Source of the DNA: Terana coerulea | Taxonomy: Eukaryota; Basidiomycota; Agaricomycetes; Polyporales; Phanerochaetaceae | Direction of reading: 5' to 3' | Assembly: GCA_024811115.1 (NCBI GenBank) | Contig: JAKOGH010000740.1 | Location: 310,001-374,000, forward strand | DNA length: 64,000 nucleotides | Shown: one piece after another, positions 21,898 through 37,114 of the stretch | How the letters are laid out: each line of letters begins with the position of its first letter | How positions within the stretch are numbered: the stretch's first letter is position 1 | The notes under the pieces: generated by a model | Database searches by the model: none | What the model saw: only the letters and a program-made list of their open reading frames with translations | Told to the model about the DNA's origin: nothing | Made by a program: the position numbers and the translations under genes

Positions 21898-23591
21898 GCG
21901 TATCCCTGTGGTTCTTCTAGGCTCACATTGTTAGCTACGGATGTACGAGCTTTGAAACTGGTGGTGAGGGCTTGGACATGGTAAGCTATGATGGTGGTCG
22001 ACGACAAAGCTGACTTAGCTGAGAGCATCACAGAGACGCCTGAGAACGCCACCAAGGCCGGTCTAGTAGCTAGGCGCCCTCCGTTTGCCAACATGCCACC
22101 ATGACCAACCATGAGGGACAACTTATAGACCTACCCTCGTCTCGCCAAACTGGCTACGACCACAGTAAAAAAAATTGCGTACTATTTTCTGGCTAAATTC
22201 TGACTTTCTCTATTGCAGGTACGCCTGTGAGGCGTGATCTAGCCCGGTGCACCGCCGGGCTCCGCAGACCCTGGTCACTGGTCGCGCAAGCCTCAGAACC
22301 AGTGGAACGACGTGGGGCGCTGTTTTAGGCTGTGTTTGCGAAGGCAAACGAAAAACAGTAGCCCACTGTAGCTTGCACGGCGCACGGCCCTCATCATGCT
22401 CACGCCGTGTACGTGCACGGCCTGTACAGGCTCCAGGCTTCAAGCGTCATGGCTACCGTACGGTATTGCCAAGTATCCCGCTTCTGTCGGCCTGAATTCC
22501 GACAGAAATTCACCATTCGCACACCTCGCCACGAGCCCGAGCCTATCTGACACCGCCGCATACCCCCCCTGGTCGGCATCGTCGGCCTGATAAACTTCTT
22601 CAGCACATTCCTACACCTTCTCGGCGCATGCCCACGTCCTACCGTGCGCAGTCTGTCGTTTAACCTCTGTCGTCAACTCGAGGCTAACACCTGTTTTGTA
22701 TAGGCTTCATTGGCTATGGGCATGGCCCCCATGCCCCCTCCTTGCGCGTCACTCGTGACATTGCGCATGTCGCAGCGGTCGGCACAGGGACATCGGCATC
22801 GTCACGCCCTGTGTGTACAGACGTCCAGCGCCGACGTATGTCCTCATGGTCCGGACTCCGAGGAGCAGCGGCAGGCGCGAGGCACACAACGAACTACATA
22901 CGTACCTCATTATTAATTAATTGTAAGATCTCACATCCAATCGCAAAAAGCATAAGCATATGCCTGCTGGCCGCGTTCTGGAAGCATGCATGCGCGGCCG
23001 CTCCCTTACACGTTGCCTTCCCGCGAAGCTGGGCCGTTCCGCTGCCACGGCGTTGTGCTGGTGATGTATATCGATGCGCATACACGCGGCAACAAGCAAC
23101 TGCAAAATCCGGCCCAATCTCTCCATTGTCCTGCACGCCCGCGTGGCGCGCAAGGGAGACATACCAGGCTGGCCGGGGTCCGCGCACAACGCCAAACGGA
23201 CGGCCGTCTGGGAAGCCTGTGGAAGGGCTGATTGCAGTGCTGATTGGGGTGTGCGAAATGAAGCGAAGGAAGACATACGGAAGGTCGTGATTTCCATGTC
23301 CCGCGTGACAGAAGCACAGGGGGTCGATCGTGGTTGTGAAACATACCCATATCAAGTAGGCGTTCATGTACCTGAGAAAGACAAGGAAAGAGCAGTGGTA
23401 TAGGGATGCGTGGAAGGTACAGCAAGTAGCATACAAGAGAAGACCGAACGAGAGAATCCAAGGCAACAAGATGAGCGAGCCAGAAAACGTCCAGCTCCAA
23501 GATATCCATATAACGAACAATCGAAACAAAAACGAACCAGAGATAGAAACAGATATAAAAAATAAGCAACCGAAAAACCCCCACACCAAGC
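21898..23591. other. Gene-free tract around the permease relic
   Basis: Apart from the NCS1 relic at 22540-22850, nothing is recognised. Long minus-strand frames near 22.9-23.6 kb show no family features. 23280-23590 is probably the 3' UTR of the transcription factor gene on the minus strand. Confidence 0.4.
22540..22850 (+). pseudogene. Relic of a third NCS1 permease
   Basis: About 300 bp resemble the last exons of the tandem permeases. PLVGIVGLINFFSTFLHLLG corresponds to the segment IPVGIVGVTHFYNTFVQILS of copy 1. A degenerate intron follows, ending in an AG before GCTTCATTGGCTA (exon start FIGY). Then GTCGCAGCGGTCGGCACAGG aligns with the VAAAGAG/VAAAGTG loop. The intron is retained, so this is a DNA-level duplicate and not a retrocopy. 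Upstream exons are not recognisable. Confidence 0.6.
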
Positions 23592-26500
23592 CTACGGATT
23601 ATGCCCGTAGTACTTGTAGTCCCACATCCCGCCCTCCGCCGCACGCGGCGGCGCCATCTCGGGCTGCTGCCACCCGCCGTGCACGTACGGCGCCGACAGC
23701 TGCGTCGCCGTCATCGGCATCCCGTGCGCCGTCGCCGTGTGCTGGTACGCGCCGCCCATCTGCCGCTGCAGCTCCGCCTTCCCGATCCCGTGGTGGTCGT
23801 ACGGCCCCCGCCCCTCCACCGGCAGCGGCGGCGCGCCTGCGGTCGGGACACCCGCCCCGCCGGGCGCCATAGCGTAGCCCGGCACGCTGCCCGCGTGCTC
23901 GTGCTCCAAGCTGTCGGACTCGTACGACGCGCCTGGTGGTGGCGGCGCGTAGGGCGGCATGTAGTACTCGTGCTGCGCCTGCGCGCGATACGCGTCTGGG
24001 TTTGGCGGGTGCCCGGCGCTGGCGTAGGGCCCTGCGCGGCCGGGGTGGTCGTACAAGCTCGACGACGTCGGCGTGCCCGAGTAGCTGTGCTGGTATCGCG
24101 CATCATCAACGGGCGTGTGCGCTTCGTGGTGCGAACTGGACGCATAGTTCACCTGGAAGTCGTGCTGCATGACCTCCATGGGATGCGGCGGCGGCTGAGA
24201 CTGGGGCGGCTGGGAGTGACTGTGCGGTTGGCTGTGGGTCTGAGGAGGCGGGTAGGCGAATCCAGACGACGTGTCGGACAGGGGCGTCGCCAGCTGCGCA
24301 GGCGATTCAGACGACGACAGTGTAGGGGTGGTGGTGGCGGCGGCGGCGGCGGTGCAGGTGCGGCAGACAGCGGGGGCAGATTCGGCTCAGTCCGCTGGCG
24401 CTGCGCCGACCGCTCTCCACTGCTCGGCCGCGAGCGTATACCCACCGGCGGGTACCGCACGCTCTTGCTCCTCTCCTTGTCCTTGCCCGACGACTTGGAC
24501 ACCTTCGCCGGTGGCTCGGGCGCACTGCGTTGCAGCGGCGGCGCCTCCGCGTCCGGCTTCTGCGCGTCCGCCGCGCGCACGCCCGACGCGATCTTCGACA
24601 TCGCAAGCGGCACGCGTGCCTGCGGCGACTTGACCGAGCTCACCGACGGCCCGACGAACGGCAGCTGGAAGCGGTCGATGAGCGGCGACGCGCGGCTCGG
24701 GCCCTGCTCGCCCTCGCCCCGCTTGCGCTTCGCACCCGCGACGGCCGCCGTCTCCGCCGAGCCCGCGGCCGTGCGCGCGCTCCGCCTTGTCCTTCATCAT
24801 CTCGAGGATGCGGATCGCCTCAGATGCAGCGCCGCTGCGCTCCGCGCTCGGCTTGGACGCATGCAGCATGCGCATGACCCCGAGCGCGGAGCAGACGCCC
24901 TTCATACCCTCGCCGGCGAGGATGCTCGCGGGCTGCTGGATGACGGCCTGCGCGCAGATGACCGCGGCGTCGAAGAGCGAGCGCGTGTAGTCGTAGTAGT
25001 CGAGGTACACCGGGTGGCGTTCGCGCCACAGGTAGAAGAGCACGCGCAAAGAGTAGATGATCGTGTGCGCCGCGTTGATGGTGCCCAACACCGCCTGATG
25101 CGAGGTCTTCGCCGGACTGGACTCGCTGGTGTCCTTCATGAACGGAAGGTAGAGCTTGATAACCACCCGATTGGCGATGACCGTGATCGCGCACCGCTGG
25201 GCCAACAGCGTCGGCGGGGTAGTGTCGTCACCTTCGAGGGGGTTGGTGGGGTCCAAGTCCATGTTGAGGCGATACACCGACGGAAGCTCCTTCAGGAACT
25301 GCAGAACTTCCCTCTCATTCGCGGCAGCGAGATCGACAGCCGCGTCGGGACCATCTTCGAGCGAGGCAATCTTGTTGATAAGCTTCCGAATGCCCTTGAG
25401 CCTCTTCGAACACCTATAAAAGAATAGCTTGATGAGCATGTCCTCAATCAAAACGCCGTCGTACTAACGTGCACTTCCAGATGAAATATGAGATGCCGGA
25501 CTGAATGTCATCGCCTGTCGGTGGCGGGATCGTCGTCGATGATGGATTAAACTTTTCATCGTCCACGTCAGTGGGCAGCTTCGTGGAAAACGAGCCCTCG
25601 CGGATGAGCGGCTGATGTCCCATGAAGTCCGAGACAACCCTGGCGCATATAGTCAGCTTGGGCAGCCAGCAGCCAGCGCAACGCAAAAACGTACATATCG
25701 TAGTAGAAGCAGTCCCACCACACCCGCCGCCGCGTCTCCGCCTCAAACAGGCTGTACGTCCCGTGGAACTCGTCCGGGTCGACCGCGAGGCCCATCGTGC
25801 GCGCGACGTTGATCATCTTCCCGACGAGTGGGAACACCGTGTGCGCGACGCGCATCTGGCCGTCGTGCAACAGGTAGAGCACGTGCAGGAGCATCGCGAC
25901 GACGCTGTCGAGGTCGTACGAGCTCGTCTCCTCAAACATCCCGAACGCCTGCTTCGAGAGCGCGAACAGGCCCGCGGGGCTGTTCCGTGCCGCCGTCTCC
26001 GCGTCGTCCGACGCCGACAAGCTCGCGGCGCTGCTCCCGCGCGTGACGAGCGCACCGAGCGCGAACGCCGCCGCGGCCGCGGAGAAGAAGCTCAGCGTCG
26101 GCTTCGGCGACACGCGGTCCTTGCCCAGCGTCCGCTTCGGCGTCGTCCCGAAGATGTCGCGCGCGAGATCGTTCTTCGCCCGCAGCTCGTTCTCGCCCCA
26201 CGCGAACATCGCCTCGATGCGCCGCTCGAAGTGCTGCACGTTGAAGCACGGGTGCATCATGAGTGTCTCGGACATCCCTTGCAGGCAACGCTGGCGGATG
26301 GATGGGGAGGTAGGAAGGTAACGCAGCAGCTCAGGTGTCACCTGAGGGATATCTGGATGTGAGGACGGTGGTGTAGAAGCGGTTGGCGTTGGATATTCAG
26401 GGACGGAGGAGAGGAACGATGGCCCAGAGAACGTTTGAGTTATCGCTGCAGGGGTGAGCCTGCCACAGCAGTTACGGCAGGCAGGAATGCGGAGTGCGGC

Positions 26501-27843
26501 ACTGGCGCAGGAAACACGTGCACCCGACTTGAGCTCGAGTCTGCGCTGCCGGGGGTGGCCGCAGCTGGAGAGGGAGCATCCCGGGACATGTCCTCCGAAA
26601 AGATCACAGGAGTGGGTTCCAGCTTGACGCGAGGGCCGCCGTTGGGTGCACCCGCAGGCCTGATCGCAGAGTAAGGAGACACTGAGGGAACGCGCTCGAT
26701 TGGAGGCTCGTCCTCCTCGAACTGCGAGCCCAGCTCGTTGAGCCATATGCCGGCGGTGTCTTCGGTGTTGACGACGACAGAGCTGCCCTCTTGCCCTTGA
26801 CGAGGATGTATTGGCCGTTGTGCGGCAGGCCGCCGATGACAGTCGAGTTGCGCCGCCCCGGAGATTGCTCGTTTGCGTTCGACGACGATCCACCAGCACC
26901 GGACGGAGCTGCGATGGCAGGGTAGCCCGGTTTGAAGGGCGGAATGCTGCCATTCGAGGTCGTTGATGAGCATGCGGCCGTCAGGTTGGAAATCTGCCCT
27001 TCGACTAGCAACAAGCGATTGTGCAGAGATTGGACGTCACTAGAGTCATAGTATGTCATATACGAGGGTTCGCGGGGAGGCAAGAGTCGTAAGCTTTCAT
27101 GCTGCGCGTGTAACAAGAAGACACGTACATCTTCTCCGCAGCGGCTTGTGAGTAGATGCATCTGCCGGTAGTGTCACGCTTGTAGCACGAACCGCATGGC
27201 GTGCGCCGATCACATTTGAGCTTCAATCGCTTGCACTGCGGGTGATGTCAGCAACAGATCACGTATAGTTGATGGCATGGAACGCGTAAAGGAGGGAATG
27301 CGGCCGTTTATGCTATGACTGGTATGGGATGGCGGCAGCCTAGCCACAACAAGAAAGCGGGCATGTGCTGTTTGAGCGTAACGCTGCCTCGGGTGCCTGG
27401 TGGCACCAGGTAGCCCGCCACAGCTCTCGGTGCGACCAGGCTGCCGTCATGGACCTGATCCAAGCTGAGACGGAACACAATAGGTTGGAGGACCGAGGGG
27501 GAGCCGCCGTTTATTGGCACCGGAGGTACTCCGAGAAGGTCGGAAAACGGGAGGGGTGGACTGGACGCGACGTACCTCTGCACAAACGACGGTGATACGA
27601 GAGCGTATGTGTCTGTAAGAAAGGATATCGTGTCCTCGTCAGCGCAAGCAAAACAGGCCGTCGAGCACGTATGACGCACGTCGAGCTGGAGAACTTCTGC
27701 CCCGAGCCTCCCTGCGCGTTCGGCGTATGCTGCTCTCCTTGGCCGTCGTCGTTCATAGCAGCCAAAGCTCCAGCATCGCCAGAGTGGGGGTATCCGTGGA
27801 CAGAGTTGTCGAGGTCGAGTGCAGGGGCTGGCGTTCCTTCCAT
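23592..27843 (-). CDS. Zn2Cys6 fungal-specific transcription factor
   Basis: Exon 1 (27843-27680) starts MEGTPAPALDL. A 37-nt exon (27612-27576) ends in VCAE, and the next exon gives CKRLKLKCDRRTPCGSCYKR DTTGRC. Together they make a complete six-cysteine binuclear zinc cluster, followed by the coiled segment DVQSLHNRLLLVEGQI. The central region, with VVAMLLHVLYLLHDGQM, MGLAVDPDEFHGTYS and RRRVWWDCFYYDMY, is the fungal_trans regulatory domain. The C-terminus is long, Pro/Gly/Tyr-rich and disordered, ending KYYGHNP. It is a nuclear DNA-binding regulator; its target pathway cannot be read from sequence. Three apparent one-base frame breaks are needed, near 26785-26795, 24771-24785 and the GGC repeat at 24330-24350. 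The last two are in GC-rich repetitive sequence. Confidence 0.88.
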
Positions 27844-30184
27844 ATCGTCACAGAGCCGACACCAGATACAGCGCTTCGGTCTACTGCCGTGTCAGAGGTC
27901 GTGCGGTGCTTGTGGAGGCGTGAGGTGTCGGGCGACGCCCACGACAGGCGCGAAGGAACCAGAGAAACGAGCGGGACGGTGAGCAGGGGCGGCGGGATAA
28001 TGGAGGGGAGAGGGAAAGAAGCGTGCAGCTTGCCAGCCAAATGACCATAAGAGGCTGGTGCAACGGGGACCTCGCAGACCGCCCACACAGACGCCGCAAC
28101 AGTCCCGCAATCAGGCACCGGCTTGCGCCTCGGCTAATTACCTTTTGTGGACCGGTTCCGTTCGAAATCCACACCGTTTTCTTGCCATATCGAGGTTAGA
28201 ATGGCACGCCATCATTCCACGTCACGGGGCAAAGGTAGGCCTGACGTCGGATGGGCGAGGCCTTCGGGGCCAGTGTGAATGCCGTACACGGCGCATGGCA
28301 ACGTGAGCACGCAGCTGCCTTCGCTGGCAGTCGACTCGCGGCGAGTCCCCGAGGCAGTCGAGAGCAGCATATGCATTCCTCGGTGCTGCTGCAGAGCAAG
28401 CAGTGCACTTACGCTCTTCGCCAGTGGGAGCCATGAGGTATTTTCGCTTATCGTGAGGCTTCCGCGAATTCACACGATCGGTGATGCTTTGTGATCTTTT
28501 GTGATGCCTGTGCCATGGAATCAATTGCGGGCGAGCGCTGGGGCGTGCCGAAGGGGTGCCGCGGTTCCTGCGGCTTACGAGAACCGCCAACTCTATCTGC
28601 TCCGCTGGATGCAGTCCGCGCAGATCCCCTTCACGCGCACCGAACCATCACGATCCTGCCTCTCTGCCATGTTCTCTTGTCACAAAACATACCCACCGCC
28701 CATCGTCCGCAGCCTCTTTAGTTGCTTATTCGGAGTGGCCGGGATCCGCCCGAGCTTCACAGCGGCTACGCTCAGCTCCCGCGCCGTCTAGCCCGTTTAC
28801 GGTCCCAAGGTGCGTTGTTCCCTTCCCTGGCATTGTCAGACGGAACGTGGGGCGGTGAACTCAACAAAGTGAAAATTGATTGCACTCAGCGGCTAGCTGA
28901 AACGTCCACACCGTCCCTTGCACACCCTGTCTACCGGACATTTGCGCACGAGAATCTGAATTGGCCAGGGGTGTGACCGCCTCTTCTCCAGGTTCTCGCG
29001 GGCGAAACGCCCGAAGCGAGTCGAAATGGGCAGTTTCGCCCACCGTGTTACGACACCGCCCGCGGAGGACGTCACCTTGCAATGCCCAGAATATCCTGCG
29101 CAGCCTGCCTTTTCTTGTCGACCGCCCTCTGCGTAACAGGGGCTCCATTTCATCTTGGACCAGCTCCGTGTGCAATGACCCCGCGACCGCTCTTCTAGTG
29201 CCGATCACCAAGTTGGCAATGGTGGTATGTGGGTGGCCCCACATTGCGGACGGTCTGCTCAATCACTGCTGTCGTCGTCTGTGATTACTTACAGCGGTCG
29301 CAGAAGATATGGACCACGTAGTCAGTGCGTACGTCCAGTCTATCTAGGCTCCGGTAGCACAAGTATTCTGACCAGCGCTTCGTTGGGTATGCCGTACGTG
29401 GCTGCTTCACACAGCTCAGGGGCTCGTGTTTTTGCATACTGGCGACGAATGGACGACGTCATACCGATAGCCCCTCTCCAAGTCCTGCTTCTCTTCCCGT
29501 CCTTCATGGCGACCCTTTTCTAGGGTCAAGTCGCTCCATGCAAGGTGTTTGGCAAGGCAGGCTACGTCCAATGTTCCACATTATGTGGCGCAATGCGCCG
29601 TCTTGGTACGAAACCGGCGCGGGCGGAACATGTGCGAATATGTCCAGGAGACAACAAGGCATCGCTCAACTCTTGATTTAGCATGTGCAACGTAAGTACT
29701 GGTGTTGCTTCATATATGCCGCAGCGCAGTGGCTGATAGCTTCCCAAGCTTGGCGACCATCTTCTGTGTTATGATTCGACCATTATCCCAACACGACATG
29801 TGGCACGAAGGACGAGCTCGCGCTTGAGGCGCAGCGCGAGCAATGGAACCCTGCGGCTGCGCGACCGCTGCTGGGGGCACTACGCCGCACACGCCTAGGG
29901 TGCAAGCTTCTATAATGCAGGGAAGGGCACATGTGAACGGGGCCCATCTGTCCGGACCTCGACATGCCTGAGGATGCGGCGGAAGCGAACGCATCGCTGT
30001 GACTACTGCGCTCCGTGCGCCGGCCGCCGCCGCCGTCGGCGAGATTTTCAAATCCCTCGTTGAAATTGGACAATGCGTGTTTACGTCGCACTTTATACTG
30101 CTCTATAGCTGTGTACATGCCAGGCTTGTCAGCGGGCGTAGTGCTCGATACAATCCCAAGAGTATATTAGAGCTTACAAATGCT
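27844..30184. other. Gene-poor stretch
   Basis: About 2.3 kb in which six-frame reading shows only short frames without family motifs or consistent splice signals. The part next to 27.84 kb is the promoter of the transcription factor. No RNA gene, terminal inverted repeat or reverse transcriptase signature was found. Confidence 0.4.
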
Positions 30185-30470
30185 TCACGCGCCGATGTGT
30201 ACGTAGTTGAGGTTAAACAAGACTGGTGATCGGTCGGGATAGTCAGGCGCCGGAGTTAATGGAGAGGAGGTCGTGATAATGCTGAATGGCCTCATCAAGG
30301 TCTGACGCAGCGGCTGCGGCCCCAAAGCGGGCATGCAGCGCATATGCAAGATTAAATAAAACGGAAGGATACTTGTTATTGAGTAGAGGGCAAGATGCTA
30401 GTGCACGTCGCCCGCGTTCCAAGGGATCGTCATCTTCCTTATCCACAGTCGCAGAGCTAGACGAGTCTGT
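30185..30470 (-). pseudogene. Truncated TPR-family fragment
   Basis: After a splice acceptor at 30471 the frame reads TDSSSSATVDKEDDDPLERG then RRALASCPLLNNKYPSVLFN, LAYALHARFGAAAAASDLDE and AIQHYHDLLSI. This is the amino-terminal end of the TPR protein at 17.2 kb. Past one extra A in the AAC near 30255, homology continues as TPAPDYPDRSPVLFNLN, then ends at a stop. Only the first repeat is present. The upstream motif shared with the other TPR loci lies inverted at about 31078-31125, so the copy includes its promoter region. Confidence 0.7.
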
Positions 30471-31623
30471 CTGAACTCAAGTGCACGAGTAAGCCTGCGT
30501 AAATTAGCGAGTTATAGATGTCTACCCACTTGCGCGTTCTACGTTGCCATTCCTGCTCTTCTAAAGTAATGATCCCTGGAATAAAAGTGATCGATGCGCT
30601 CGACCGATTTGAAGAACTCAAAGTATCATCGGCCTATTTCAAAAGTGAAGTCAGCCGTGTTGTTAATCGTAGCAGCTAGCTGCACTCTCTACGTACGTTT
30701 CCGTGTTGAAGTCAGTATCTGTATTATATGCAGGTTCAGAGTTCTGCAAAGTACACGCGGTGAGACGCTTTGGCGCCGCAAAATAGACAGAGTGTAGTAC
30801 ATACTTGCAGCGGCGATAGAATAAGTCGGTGGTACTCAGAGAATGCTGCAGCCGGAAGTATAGTACAGCTTGCTGAATTTGGGTCGTGCTGTGTGATGTG
30901 TAGGAGACGACCGATGAGCGGCCGGAGGCTGTACTGATGTTGGGCTCATAATACTACGCACCTATGTGTCGTGACGGACCGAGGAAGAAGAGCTGGATTG
31001 CGAGTCCTGCAATGATATAGTCCTTCCAAGGTCGGATGGAGACTGTGAGGGCCGAGAACAGAGGAGGCGCATCCAATTTTGGCAAGCAGAGGCTTTCAAA
31101 CCAAACACGATCAAACAGAGACTAAAGGGTGTTGGTTCTCACGCCCACTTCTTTGCCTCTCGCGCTCTGGCGCGCGCCCGTAATTAGGTGGTGACTGAAC
31201 TTGGCGAGCTTGCGTCTCTTTTTATGTTTCTTCTGACCTCACTTCTCTGTGAACGCCGCAGATCAAGCTGAGCTGAGCGCACGGGCTACTCAGACGACGA
31301 CACCGACGATGCCGAGTATGTGCCAAAGGACACCACAGGAAGCGTATAATAATAATACTGTAGCGGGAGACGGAGTCGAATACTCCGCCGTTCAGTCCAA
31401 CGCGCTGATGGATGCGCCTATTTGTTGCCAATACCATCGTAGCTCGCTGTTGAGGCAAATCGTTGTCATCGATAAATGTTTGAGACGGTAGCAGTTACTA
31501 TATTTAGGGCTCGATAGCCACTGGCCGCTGCGAGGCTAGAGTCCTGATCAAATTCTTACAGTACTCTTGCAGTATTTACGCCGAGTCTTACAATATATAA
31601 TGCTTGACTATACTGTACTTACC
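30471..31623. other. Upstream region of the TPR fragment
   Basis: Contains, at about 31078-31125 inverted, the conserved ATCGTGTTTGG ... AAAGCCTCTG motif found upstream of the other two TPR loci. No gene is recognised in the remainder. Confidence 0.4.
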
Positions 31624-33291
31624 TTAGCGCGCGCGATTCCTTTCTTGCCGCCGAACCCCGCGGATAAAAGTGCATACGCTATTGACGGTGTTCCACTTCG
31701 CTGTCAGCCGGTGCGCCTCTATCATGCTACTTGAAGACTCGGAAAATGGACGGATGGCGGCGTTGGGGAAGATGTCTGTGATGTACGCCGCAACGCGGGC
31801 AGGCTCCTCCACATAGGACAGCCCGACGTATAGTTTACCGAGCTTCTCCCCGGAATAGTCATCTCCTGGGTGGTCATCTGTAGGTAGGTCCACCTGTGAT
31901 GCGTTCATTACGAGGCCAAGCTCAAGGAGCTCCGGACAACGAGTGGGGAAGAATTTGAGGCTCCGAAGTGTTGCGGAGGGTACGCTTTCGCGTGGCTCGC
32001 AACCAAGGATGAGGTGTGTGATGCATGGCCACGCCGAAGATATGCAGTCAATCGCGGCGTCGTTGAGATTGTGTGGTAGATCGGCTAGCAAGAGCATCCG
32101 CAGCTGCCTTAACGGAAATAGAGGGGCGAAGGGTGTCCAGACTGACCATGTGCACTTGCTGTAGCACGGGTGCCCACAGCTGGTTGTACTTGGCTTCATG
32201 CGCATTAATGGAGACGGAGAGGGAGCCGAGGGACGAATGTCGCTGAATTGAGGTGAAGCAGTCCGCGAGAGCAGCTTGTAAAGGCACTTCCGCGACCTCA
32301 ATCTCGATTTCTTGGAGATTCTGGACTGCACGGACGCAAGGAACGGTACAAGAGCCATATGAGACAAGGCCAAGCCGCGCATGCGCAAGGATCGCAGCGC
32401 GGGGAAGCTACGGCCTCCGCCTTGGGGGAAAAAAGTCTACGGGAGGTGGATTCATAGTGAATCGGAACGCAAAGCTTTCCAGGTTTGGCATTTGACCTAA
32501 AGCCTTGAGTGTAACGACATCCATAGGCACCTTTGAGGAAAAGGTTTTGAGATTCACCATGCTGGCAGTTGAATGCGCTATCTTGAAAGGCCGTCCAAAG
32601 TCCTGGTCAAACATGGTATAGAACGGATCATTAGATTCGATCATCCAGGATTCAAGTGCGGGGGCGCGAGTCATCGCAGTCGCCGACAAAGAAGCAAACC
32701 TCCTCGCACCCTCGTCGTTTTCTGTCGTTACTTCGACATAGAGCTCGAGATGAGTAAGAACAGGCCCTATGAACAAATTGGCATATTCCTCCTGTTCAAT
32801 TCGCCACGAAAGTCGGCGCAAAGAGGGTAATAGGATGAGCGAGGGCCGACAAAGGCTCAGAGTAGGGAGAACAGTTGGATGGAGATAATCGGCGACTTGT
32901 GTCCTCAATATACGCACACGAGAGGCATACTGCAAAAACGAACCCCACTCGTGAGGGGACGGATCCCTAAGAAAACTCTGCACACAGTTGTTCCTCGTTA
33001 GCTGCCAAGCTGCAGATGGCATTGTCTTACGGCCAAGCACACCTTTAAGTCCCGAGGACGTCCTTCATAACAATGTGCTGGATACACATCTTCGGGCAGC
33101 AGCTTCAGCAGGGGGACGAGGCTGTCCAGCGTATGCCAAAGCATATCCAGGGCTGGATCCCTGAACAATTGACAACTGAGCGCAGCAGATAGCAACGTGC
33201 GCCGATCTTCACTGGTCGGGGCAGTGAACCCCAAGTTCGATAAAATATTCTCCACGACTTCGCCAATTGCGATGCAACGAATGCCCGACAT
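31624..33291 (-). CDS. F-box / leucine-rich-repeat protein
   Basis: The N-terminus IAIGEVVENILSNLGF followed by LLSAALSCQLFRDPALDMLW is a divergent F-box. The body has a loose leucine-rich pattern (LPSLRRLSWRI, MGQMPNLESF-like, LRQLRMLLLADLPHNL, PELLELGLVMNASQVD) typical of the large mushroom F-box family. Such proteins are substrate receptors of SCF ubiquitin ligases; the target is unknown. Compared with its relative at 53.5-54.9 kb, three one-base shifts are visible: the G run 32424-32428, near 32321, and near 32121. Between the last two the open frame is out of register for about 65 codons. The true frame there reads VPLQAALADCFTSIQRHSSL. These look like consensus errors rather than decay. 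Confidence 0.75.
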
Positions 33292-33675
33292 TGCGCGCAG
33301 AAATGTGGTGTTTGAGCAATGTTTGAGAGTCGTAACCTGAACTCAAAGACTTGCGAGTTGATCACGTCAGAACGGGTGTAGCATAGATGAGAGCTTTAAT
33401 TGACATAGAATACGTACATGTGGCAGCCAGAGATGCAATTATCGCATCAACGAGGGTGAAGTTCGAACGAGAGACGGCGAGAAGACCAATCAATCTGGCT
33501 TACGTCTAGCTCAGACGCGCGCATCCCAGTCTCCTCAGCACAGATTGAATGCCCGAGTGATGGATCTTCCGCTTCTGGAGCATAGTTGATTCGCCAGGCG
33601 ACTGGCCACGCGAGGTCTGGTCCCACGACGCGACCATTAATCTTCCTCTACACGTTCCTCTCATTGACCACCGCC
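33292..33675. other. Divergent promoter between F-box gene and MCM4
   Basis: A head-to-head spacer of under 400 bp. No coding sequence was seen. The last bases before 33676 (CACCGCCATG context) fit a good start site. Confidence 0.4.
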
Positions 33676-36954
<3,279 letters not shown>

Positions 36955-37114
36955 TTAGGTACAAGGAGAGAAAATGGGAATGTATCATTGGGTGTTTGTG
37001 TTTTTCGCTGTGTTTGTGCTCATGCTGTCGTATCTCTCCCTCGTCTCGCATGTATTGTATCCATGGATGTATTGTCTTATAGACCCACAAAAAACCTCGA
37101 CAAAAGTAAAACCA

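Noticed and set aside
23601..25427. 608-codon open frame on the plus strand
   Set aside because: Arg/Val-rich shadow opposite the C-terminal half of the Zn2Cys6 factor; its length comes from high GC in the real gene.
28040..29600. Several 80-130-codon frames
   Set aside because: Mutually overlapping on both strands, without motifs or consistent introns.
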